A stretch of 14,460 bases of DNA, taken from the NCBI GenBank assembly GCA_014378805.1, contig JACMMY010000121.1, positions 1 through 14,460 of the forward strand. The letters are read 5' to 3'. The DNA comes from Moraxellaceae bacterium. Lineage in GTDB: Bacteria > Pseudomonadota > Gammaproteobacteria > Pseudomonadales > Moraxellaceae. The notes under the pieces were generated by a model. It was not told where the DNA came from, searched no databases, and saw nothing but the letters and a program-made list of their open reading frames with translations. A program made the translations under genes and the position numbers. This document shows positions 1 through 5,884 of the stretch, in pieces. Within the stretch, counting starts at the first letter, position 1. Every line of letters begins with the position of its first letter.

Positions 1-2
1 AA

Positions 3-1220
3 ATGCCTCATTTTCAAATTGCCAATGCGCGGGTTGACTCGCCCTATCAGGCGCAGATTAAAAGACAATGCACAGATAAAATCATTGAAATCAAAGCGAA
101 TAGCGTGAAATTTTCTAGCGCAGTCGGGATTGCATTTGACGCGCAAACAGCTCACTTTGTGGGCACACCGACTGTAGCGGGTGATTATCAGATTCACTTC
201 TTATATCGTGACCAAAACCAATGGCGTTCAGGGCAATGCACGTTCATTATTAATGCTGATCCGCGCAGTTTGTGGCAGGTGAATGAACCCAGCGCAGATG
301 AACCGTATCACAAAGCCCATACTGCACAACACATGATCTGCAATGATGATTTTAAATTAATTGCTGCCAGCCGTCGTGGGCGTTCGCATGAGCACGCAGG
401 CACCTTTAGAGATGATGACTTTTTTATCGGGCAGGTTACGGATAGTCCGTGGAGTGTATTGGTGGTTGCAGATGGCGCAGGCAGCGCGCAGTTCTCACGC
501 CAAGGCTCTAAAATTGCCGCAGATTGTGTTGGACAATTATTAATTGATTATATTCAACAAAATCAAAATACTATTGATGAGAACCTCGCACAATGGCAAA
601 CAGCTTCAGGCGATGACAACAGCAAAACCACGACGCAATCTGCGTTATACAAAGATTTCCATGATATTTTTTATAAAGTAGTTCAAATATCCATTCAAAG
701 GATTGAAACCGAAGCTCAAGCGCAAAATGTCCCCGCCAAAGCCTTTGCCACCACGCTACTTGCGGCGGTGGTAAAGCAACAAGATCAGCAAACGTTCATT
801 AGTACCATTTGGATCGGTGATGGTGCGATTGTCGTCTATAGCGCAGATCAATTAAGCCTGATGGGAACGCCCGATAGTGGTGAATTTGCAGGACAAACTC
901 GATTTCTGGATCAATCGATTCTCAGCAACTTTAGCGAACGGGTCAATATGGGTTATTTTGACGATATTGCCGCAGTTATCCTGATGACCGATGGCATCTC
1001 AGATCCAAAATTTGAAACTGATGCTGGCCTCAAGAATCAACAAAAATGGGATGCACTCTGGCAGGAGTTACAAAACCCATTGGCTGAAGAACAGCCAGAC
1101 AGCGCACTTTTAGAATGGATGCATTTCTTTAGCTCAGGACATCATGATGATCGTACCTTGGCATTGTTTGTTCCACAGGCGCCCGATCTTACATCGACAC
1201 AGGGGCTGAATCATGAGTAA
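3..1220 (+). CDS. PP2C-family protein phosphatase with N-terminal Ig-like domain (start possibly outside window)
   Basis: Predicted metal-dependent Ser/Thr phosphatase, about 405 aa, cytoplasmic (no signal peptide or membrane segment). Residues ~5-85 resemble a putative-Ig (He_PIG-type) beta domain, including GTPTVAGDY at 54-62. The catalytic domain spans ~118-392. PP2C motifs appear in order: RDDDFF (136-141), ADGAGSAQ (156-163), the TTLLAAVV stretch (250-257), GDG (272-274), MTDGISD (328-334) and DDRTLAL (382-388). The metal-binding aspartates are therefore present (D157, D330, D382/D383). Its last 8 nt overlap the next gene, a zinc-ribbon kinase, so the two are probably co-translated and act as an opposing phosphatase/kinase pair. 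This arrangement matches the TerY-P triad described in Ter-related stress systems. The ATG lies 2 nt from the window edge, so an upstream start cannot be excluded and the ribosome binding site is not visible. The phosphatase family is secure; the substrate and the biological process are unknown. Confidence 0.88.
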   Translation: MPHFQIANARVDSPYQAQIKRQCTDKIIEIKANSVKFSSAVGIAFDAQTAHFVGTPTVAGDYQIHFLYRDQNQWRSGQCTFIINADPRSLWQVNEPSADEPYHKAHTAQHMICNDDFKLIAASRRGRSHEHAGTFRDDDFFIGQVTDSPWSVLVVADGAGSAQFSRQGSKIAADCVGQLLIDYIQQNQNTIDENLAQWQTASGDDNSKTTTQSALYKDFHDIFYKVVQISIQRIETEAQAQNVPAKAFATTLLAAVVKQQDQQTFISTIWIGDGAIVVYSADQLSLMGTPDSGEFAGQTRFLDQSILSNFSERVNMGYFDDIAAVILMTDGISDPKFETDAGLKNQQKWDALWQELQNPLAEEQPDSALLEWMHFFSSGHHDDRTLALFVPQAPDLTSTQGLNHE

Positions 1221-2748
1221 TGCAAAAACGATTCGTTGCCAAACATTTGATGGAAAAACTATTGAATATGTGGATGAAATCATCGGTTCTGGGGCCATGA
1301 AAGATGTGTATTTTTCACCCGATAAATCTTATGTGGTATGTTTTTTCAGCAAAGAAAAAAACAAATTTTATGATGCCCCCGCTGATTTAGAGCGGCAAAA
1401 AGACCGACTCAAAGAAATTGTCGGCAATAAATGGCAAGGGATTTTTAACGGACTCGGCGGTGATTATTGGCAAAATGTCTTTTGTTGGCCGAATGCGTTG
1501 CTTGAACATAATGGGCTTTTAGGAATTGTTGCACCGAGCTATAAGAAGTATTTTTTCTTCGAACACGGTTCAAAAAATAATGACTTTTTAGAGATTAAAG
1601 GTCAAGAAAAAGAAGGGAAATGGTTTGCCAGTGCCAATAACCAGAGTAAATTTCTAGATCCGCGTGAACGCGGTACGTGGCTGAATTATTTAAAAATTGG
1701 TATTCTCATTTCGCGCGCCGTCCGCCGAATGCACGCGGCGGGTTTGGCGCATTCCGATTTGTCGTATAAAAATATTTTAATTGACCCTGTCTCGGGGCAA
1801 GCCTGCGTCATTGATGTGGATGGCTTGGTCGTCCCCGGCAAATATCCGCCTGATGTGGTGGGAACGCCAGATTTTATTGCCCCTGAAGTGGTGATGACCA
1901 ACCATCTGTCTAAAGATGATCCAAAGCGCAACTTACCCAACATCGCGACAGATCGACATGCGCTCGCCGTATTGATTTATATGTATTTATTATATCGCCA
2001 TCCACTGCGCGGCGGCAAAGTGTACGATATTAATGATCCACAACGGGATGAAAACCTATCCATGGGCGAAAAAGCCCTGTTTGTAGAACATCCCACGAAT
2101 GCTGATAATCGCGTCAAAGCCAATCAGCTCAAGCCAAGTCAATTGCCATGGTGTGATCCAAGCAAAATCCCCTTTACCGTAACAGGACCATACCTGAAAG
2201 CTTTGTTTGAACAAAGTTTTATAACTGGGCTGCATACCCCTAATCAGCGTCCATCAGCCAATGATTGGGAAATTGCCTTAGTCAAAACAGTGGATTTAGT
2301 CCAACCTTGTTTAAACTCAGATTGCACCCAAAAATGGTATGTGTTTGATAATACAACCCAACCCACTTGCCCTTTTTGTGGAACCGCATTTAAAGGCAAC
2401 CTGCCGATTTTAAATTTATACTCATCCAAAGGCGAAGGCAATTTTAGACCCGACAATCATCGCTTGATGGTCTGGACAGGGCAATCTCTGTATCAATGGC
2501 ATGCCAACAACATGATTGCACCGAACGAGCGGTTAAGCGCAGCACAAACAAAACGCGTGGGATATTTTGTATATCATCAAAATGTGTGGTGGCTGGTGAA
2601 TGAAGGTTTGCCTGATTTGATGGACGCGGACAGTAAGACAGCCGTTACTATTGGCTCGAAAATTGAGTTAACCGATGGCAAGAAAATATTACTCTCTCGC
2701 GAAGAAGGTGGACGTTTGGTCGTAGTTCAAATGGTGACTTGTAAGTAG
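1213..2748 (+). CDS. Atypical Ser/Thr protein kinase with C-terminal zinc ribbon (TerY-P triad type)
   Basis: A 511-aa kinase-like protein. The glycine-rich loop is GSGAMKDVYF (25-34). The next strand reads YVVCFF (40-45), with no lysine at the usual VAIK position. The catalytic loop is HSDLSYKNIL (180-189), providing D182 and N187. The DFG position reads DVDG (201-204), the APE motif is at 223-225, and RPSA (346-349) marks the end of the kinase fold. A four-cysteine zinc ribbon follows (C366, C371, C386, C389, with CPFCG at 386-390). The last ~95 residues are predicted beta-rich and somewhat FHA-like, which is only inference. The start ATG overlaps the stop of the PP2C gene (ATGAGTAA) and has AGGGG 8 nt upstream. 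A kinase plus zinc ribbon next to a PP2C matches the TerY-P triad described by Aravind and colleagues. Whether the altered lysine and DFG leave it active is unclear; related family members appear to share these changes, so it may use a divergent mechanism. Confidence 0.85.
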   Translation: MSNAKTIRCQTFDGKTIEYVDEIIGSGAMKDVYFSPDKSYVVCFFSKEKNKFYDAPADLERQKDRLKEIVGNKWQGIFNGLGGDYWQNVFCWPNALLEHNGLLGIVAPSYKKYFFFEHGSKNNDFLEIKGQEKEGKWFASANNQSKFLDPRERGTWLNYLKIGILISRAVRRMHAAGLAHSDLSYKNILIDPVSGQACVIDVDGLVVPGKYPPDVVGTPDFIAPEVVMTNHLSKDDPKRNLPNIATDRHALAVLIYMYLLYRHPLRGGKVYDINDPQRDENLSMGEKALFVEHPTNADNRVKANQLKPSQLPWCDPSKIPFTVTGPYLKALFEQSFITGLHTPNQRPSANDWEIALVKTVDLVQPCLNSDCTQKWYVFDNTTQPTCPFCGTAFKGNLPILNLYSSKGEGNFRPDNHRLMVWTGQSLYQWHANNMIAPNERLSAAQTKRVGYFVYHQNVWWLVNEGLPDLMDADSKTAVTIGSKIELTDGKKILLSREEGGRLVVVQMVTCK

Positions 2749-2765
2749 CAAACGTCAGGATCATA

Positions 2766-2792
2766 AGACTGTGGTTTTTTATGCTACAGTCT
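2766..2792. repeat. Hairpin-forming inverted repeat between the kinase gene and msrA
   Basis: AGACTGT (2766-2772) and ACAGTCT (2786-2792) are perfectly complementary. One G-T and one G-C pair extend the stem to 9 bp around a loop that contains a T6 run. No T-tract follows the 3' arm on either strand, so it is not a classic intrinsic terminator. It could still act as a mRNA 3' stabiliser for the kinase transcript, or as an operator in the msrA leader. Confidence 0.4.
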
Positions 2793-2824
2793 AGTCGCCC
2801 TGTCATCTAATTCTATGTTGAGAC

Positions 2825-3394
2825 ATGATCATGACCATTCAAGATTCCGAGACCAAAACCAATACTCAAAATCCACTAGAACGTGCCGTCGTTGGTGGTG
2901 GATGTTTTTGGTGTACTGAGTCCGTCTTTAGAGCCGTTCGTGGCGTAAAAGCGGTCACGAGCGGTTATGCGGGTGGTGCGCGCGCCAATCCAACCTACGA
3001 ACAAATTTGTAGCGGCGCAACAGGGCACGCGGAAGTGATTGCGATTGATTTTGATCCGAATCAAATTTCATTTGAGCGAATTTTAGATATTTTCTTTGCG
3101 ACTCACGATCCAACGACACTTAATCGTCAGGGCAATGATATGGGCACGCAATACCGTTCAGTGATATTTTATCTGGATGATGCACAGCAGCAAAAAGCGG
3201 TTGCCAAAATTGAACAACTAAAAAAAGAAGGCATTAAAGCCGTCACCGAAGTGTCGCCTGCACCTGAGTTCTACCCTGCTGAAACCTATCATCAGAATTA
3301 TTATGCAAAAAACCCAGAGCAAGGTTATTGCAGCTTTATGATTCCGCCGAAGTTATCCAAGCTGAAGCAGTATTTTGCGGATGATTTGATTTAA
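2825..3394 (+). CDS. msrA: Peptide-methionine (S)-S-oxide reductase MsrA
   Basis: Reduces methionine-S-sulfoxide in proteins and free methionine, using thioredoxin to recycle the enzyme; cytoplasmic oxidative-damage repair. The 189-aa length is usual for single-domain MsrA. The catalytic motif GCFWCTE is at 26-32 with nucleophile C27. Other family signatures are SGYAGG (46-51), GHAEV (67-71), HDPTTLNRQGNDMGTQYRS (94-112) and YHQNYY (155-160). C169 in QGYCSF (166-171) is the likely resolving cysteine. No MsrB domain is fused. An alternative in-frame ATG lies 6 nt downstream (2831); neither start has a strong Shine-Dalgarno sequence, so the first is an arbitrary choice. It stands apart from the kinase gene, 76 nt upstream, and from the small membrane gene downstream. 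A stress theme shared with the kinase/phosphatase pair is possible, but co-regulation is not shown by the sequence. Confidence 0.96.
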   Translation: MIMTIQDSETKTNTQNPLERAVVGGGCFWCTESVFRAVRGVKAVTSGYAGGARANPTYEQICSGATGHAEVIAIDFDPNQISFERILDIFFATHDPTTLNRQGNDMGTQYRSVIFYLDDAQQQKAVAKIEQLKKEGIKAVTEVSPAPEFYPAETYHQNYYAKNPEQGYCSFMIPPKLSKLKQYFADDLI

Positions 3395-3419
3395 ATCGCG
3401 GTATTCCAAGTAATACATA

Positions 3420-3496
3420 GCTCATTGAGCTTCGTTGAAATGTGCGGTTTCCGAAAAAGGTAGCGGCACCGCTCAATTCGACTCCGCTCAGTGAAC
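3420..3496. repeat. REP-like imperfect inverted repeat
   Basis: The left arm (3420-3439) and right arm (3477-3496) match as an inverted repeat at 14 of 20 positions. The right arm, TTCGACTCCGCTCAGTGAAC, is of a type I recall as commonly dispersed between bacterial genes. Between the arms is a smaller palindrome, AGCGG-CA-CCGCT (3462-3473). The element lies just after msrA and reads like a diverged REP/MITE-type palindromic unit. It also explains why the reading frame upstream of the next gene looks artificially open. Confidence 0.5.
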
Positions 3497-3543
3497 TTTA
3501 TTTCAGAATAGAAAATGAATTAAAAGACGAAGGAAAGTCGAAA

Positions 3544-3747
3544 ATGACCGCAGCAACATTACTCTGGGGCGTTCTTTTTAGTGGTATCGGAATCGGTTTT
3601 TTTGTGTACGGTAAGAAGCAAAAAGCCAACGTCCCACTGGCGTGCGGCATTGGCTTAATGATCTATCCTTATTTCATTCCAGATACCACACTCCTTGTGG
3701 TGATCGGACTGTTGCTGACAGCAATTCCATTCTTTATTCGCCGCTAA
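3544..3747 (+). CDS. Small two-helix inner-membrane protein (67 aa)
   Basis: A 67-aa, strongly hydrophobic protein with two predicted membrane helices, about residues 4-22 (LLWGVLFSGIGIGFFVYG) and 46-64 (TTLLVVIGLLLTAIPFF). A basic turn (GKKQKAN) lies between them, and the protein ends in Arg-Arg. The start is placed at 3544 because AAGGAAAG lies just upstream at good spacing and the first helix begins here. The longer open frame back to 3442 runs through the palindromic repeat and would add a polar, non-conserved leader. It resembles short membrane proteins of Gammaproteobacteria sometimes labelled 'amino acid transport protein', a label I would not trust as a function. The gene converges on exbD with about 20 bp between the stops and no obvious terminator. 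Confidence 0.7.
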   Translation: MTAATLLWGVLFSGIGIGFFVYGKKQKANVPLACGIGLMIYPYFIPDTTLLVVIGLLLTAIPFFIRR

Positions 3748-3767
3748 CATCTTACAACTGCAAAATC

Positions 3768-4178
3768 TTACTGCGTCGCTTCACTCACAAACGCCAAATC
3801 TGTCAGTCCCGCTTGGCTTGCACGCGCCAGCACTTGCGCTAGCGTATCGTATTTGGCGTCACGATCTGTGCGTAGATGCAATGATGGCTTAGTCGGTTGT
3901 TGTGCCGCAGCATTCATACGCTGCGCCACTTCGTTCAAACTGACGACATCTTGATTCCAGTGAATCACGCCTTTTGCATCAATACTTAAAGTCACGACTT
4001 CAGGCTGATCGGGCACAACCGCAGCATCTGCTTTTGGTAAATTGAGCTTCACCGCAGGATTCACAATGGTCGCGGTGACCAAAAAGATTATCATCAGTAC
4101 CAGCATAATATCAATCAAAGGGATCAGATTGATTTCGCTCATGCCCTCTTGTTCATCATCACCCAGATGAAAGCCCAT
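3768..4178 (-). CDS. exbD: Biopolymer transporter ExbD
   Basis: Part of the inner-membrane proton channel (ExbB-ExbD) that energises TonB. The protein is 136 aa. A short cytoplasmic N-terminus is followed by one membrane helix (~17-38) with the proton-relay aspartate D23 in NLIPLIDIMLVL, then a periplasmic domain (~45-136) with NLPKAD at its start. Length and motifs are typical. It is last in a tonB-exbB-exbD operon. Its ATG overlaps the exbB stop by one base (TAATG), and GGAGG inside the end of exbB serves as its ribosome binding site, so the two are translationally coupled. The membership (ExbD/TolR family) is clear. The adjacent tonB and receptor genes make ExbD, not TolR, the right name. 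Confidence 0.94.
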   Translation of the reverse strand: MGFHLGDDEQEGMSEINLIPLIDIMLVLMIIFLVTATIVNPAVKLNLPKADAAVVPDQPEVVTLSIDAKGVIHWNQDVVSLNEVAQRMNAAAQQPTKPSLHLRTDRDAKYDTLAQVLARASQAGLTDLAFVSEATQ

Positions 4179-4777
4179 TAGAGACCTCCAGCCACTTTAT
4201 TCGACGAATCTGCATTTGGTTTAGATAGCAACTGCGCAACCAACAAGCTATGCGCTTGATCATGCAATTTGTTTAATAAAATTTTATTCAAACGTACGCA
4301 CGCGTTGTAAGCCAATACCGCTGGAATCGCAACCGCCAAACCCATACCCGTCATAATCAATGCTTCACCGACGGGGCCAGCAACTTGAGCCAATCCAGCC
4401 TGCCCTGTTTGGCCAATTGCCGCCAGCGCATGAAATATCCCCCAGACCGTCCCAAACAATCCCACAAACGGTGAAATTGAAGCAATCGAACCCAGCACCG
4501 AAACACCGCGCTCGACGTGACTGCGAGTGCGTGCGAGTTGCTGAAGTAACACTTGCTCTACCACGTCTTTGCGATGCTCCAATGACAAGCCTTGACTTTG
4601 CGCACCTGCTTTTTCTACGGCTTGTTGTAATGCTGCTGCGGCTGAGACATGCGCTTGGCGCGTTCCCAAGACACGGACGATTAAAATGGTCCAAGTCGCA
4701 ATCGACATGATTAACAACACGAAAGAAAGTGAACGACTCAAAAAATCAGCATGTGTCCAAAAATCAGAAAAATTCAT
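4178..4777 (-). CDS. exbB: TonB-system proton channel protein ExbB
   Basis: A 199-aa MotA/TolQ/ExbB-family protein that forms the pentameric channel around ExbD and drives TonB with the proton motive force. Helix 1 is ~17-36, helix 2 ~95-118 (SISPFVGLFGTVWGIFHAL) and helix 3 ~134-157 (GPVGEALIMTGMGLAVAIP). E138 in GEAL is the counterpart of the functionally important glutamate of E. coli ExbB helix 3. The length is at the short end for ExbB and lacks the long signal-like N-terminal extension of some family members. AAGG lies upstream of the start. The gene follows tonB by 66 nt and is coupled to exbD by a one-base overlap, so the three are probably one transcript. Confidence 0.93.
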   Translation of the reverse strand: MNFSDFWTHADFLSRSLSFVLLIMSIATWTILIVRVLGTRQAHVSAAAALQQAVEKAGAQSQGLSLEHRKDVVEQVLLQQLARTRSHVERGVSVLGSIASISPFVGLFGTVWGIFHALAAIGQTGQAGLAQVAGPVGEALIMTGMGLAVAIPAVLAYNACVRLNKILLNKLHDQAHSLLVAQLLSKPNADSSNKVAGGL

Positions 4778-4843
4778 ATTTTTACCTTAAAATTTCTTAA
4801 AAATCATTAACACAAAATTATTCATCGGGTATATCAAGCACGA

Positions 4844-5584
4844 TCAATCTTCAGGTGGAACATACGCAATCGGAATAAGGGTATAGACAGCTTGTGCTTC
4901 ACCATTCTCACGGTAGGGTTTAAAGCGAGCTTTTTTAACGGCTTGCAGTGCAGCACGGTCTAATTGCGCATTACCAGATTTACGCTGCACCGTAACCTCG
5001 TCAACCATACCATTCACATTAATCAATGCGCGAACGATGGTTGTGCCTGTCGCACCCGCAGCAGCATCAGGATACACCACATTAGGTTGAATCAAATAAG
5101 CAACACCTTGAACGACTTTTGGTGGCGCAGGTTCAGCTTTTTGGGGCACAGCAACAGGTGCAGGCGGCTGTGCGGCGACAGGCTCAGAAATTGGCGTTGG
5201 TTTTTCAATGGGCTTGGCAACAGGCGTCGGAATGGCGACCGGACTGACCGCAGCTTTAGGTGCAACAAGAATCGGTAATGGCTTCGGTTTCGGTTGTTCT
5301 TTGACAACGGGAACGATTTTCGGTTTGACAATCGGTTTTGGCGGTAAAGGCTTCGGTTGATCAGGCGTCAGACTGACGAGGCGAACAGCGATGGTTTTTG
5401 CTACAGGTACTTGCTTCACTGATGATTTTATCTGCATGACTGCAAAGAGCACTAAGACATGAAGTAAAAAAACAATAATCAAGGTCAACGCAATCTGTTT
5501 ACCGAGTGTTGTATCTCGCGCTGTTGAAATGATGTGGTTAGATCCGATCTTATTGATTTCAGCCTCTAATATCGCAGAAGACAT
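4844..5584 (-). CDS. tonB: Energy transducer TonB
   Basis: Couples the ExbBD proton channel to outer-membrane receptors. The 246-aa protein has a cytoplasmic N-terminus of ~30 residues and one uncleaved membrane anchor (~31-50) with H42, matching the conserved histidine of TonB anchors. A long Pro/Lys- then Pro/Ala-rich periplasmic spacer runs ~74-157. The C-terminal TonB domain (~160-246) starts near YPDAAAG (171-177), continues through GTTIVRALINVNG and ends in ARFKPYRENGE and the IPIAY strand. The anchor starts later than in the E. coli protein. It is first in the tonB-exbB-exbD operon and divergent from a TonB-dependent receptor. A strong promoter with a Fur-like site in its spacer lies ~115 nt upstream, so expression is probably iron-repressed. 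Confidence 0.94.
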   Translation of the reverse strand: MSSAILEAEINKIGSNHIISTARDTTLGKQIALTLIIVFLLHVLVLFAVMQIKSSVKQVPVAKTIAVRLVSLTPDQPKPLPPKPIVKPKIVPVVKEQPKPKPLPILVAPKAAVSPVAIPTPVAKPIEKPTPISEPVAAQPPAPVAVPQKAEPAPPKVVQGVAYLIQPNVVYPDAAAGATGTTIVRALINVNGMVDEVTVQRKSGNAQLDRAALQAVKKARFKPYRENGEAQAVYTLIPIAYVPPED

Positions 5585-5697
5585 TTCTAACCCCTAAATC
5601 ATCGATAAAACGTATCTACAAAACATGATTCTGGATTATGCACCAGAGTCTCGCTGTTTCTGTATCCAAATGGCTTCAATACGTAAACAGTTTTGCG

Positions 5698-5727
5698 ATT
5701 ATAAATGATAACCACTCTCAATTGCAA
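5698..5727 (-). promoter_or_regulatory. Predicted sigma-70 promoter of tonB-exbB-exbD
   Basis: Read on the minus strand, TTGCAA (-35, 4 of 6; 5722-5727) is followed by an 18-nt spacer and a consensus TATAAT (-10; 5698-5703). Transcription would start near 5691 and leave a ~107-nt leader before tonB. The Fur-like site lies wholly in the spacer. Confidence 0.6.
5706..5720. promoter_or_regulatory. Candidate Fur box upstream of tonB
   Basis: TGATAAC-C-ACTCTCA matches the 7-1-7 Fur consensus (TGATAAT n ATTATCA) at 11 of 14 defined positions. It sits between the -35 and -10 of the predicted tonB promoter, the classic place for repression by Fe-loaded Fur. Location and the iron-uptake type of the flanking genes support the call; the match alone is moderate. 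Confidence 0.6.
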
Positions 5728-5884
5728 CCATACCAATTCACGCCTAATTCCGTAGATACAGTTCACAACAAAATCTGCATCATTTCTCCTTTTTTAATCC
5801 ATGTTCAATACTTTGTTTCAACTTATGCTAGGCTTTACTCACTGATTTATTATATTTAACTTTGCATTTTATAAGGCATTTGTC

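Larger units (their letters stand above)
5585..5884. other. Divergent intergenic region between tonB and the receptor gene
   Basis: These 300 bp are AT-rich and contain no credible gene. A 73-codon open frame at 5638-5859 has no ribosome binding site and an unstructured product. The region carries the tonB promoter and Fur-like site (listed separately). For the receptor gene, AAGG at 5873-5876 lies 8 nt before its ATG. Weak -10-like strings such as TATGCT (5824-5829) occur upstream, but I cannot assign a receptor promoter with confidence. The tonB transcript would have a ~107-nt leader with no obvious riboswitch fold. Confidence 0.6.

Noticed and set aside
3442..3543. Longer start for the small membrane protein
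   Set aside because: These codons lie largely in the palindromic repeat, and the good ribosome binding site is at the inner ATG (3544).
5638..5859. 73-codon frame in the tonB-receptor intergenic region
   Set aside because: No ribosome binding site, no recognisable features, and it covers the promoter and Fur-like site.
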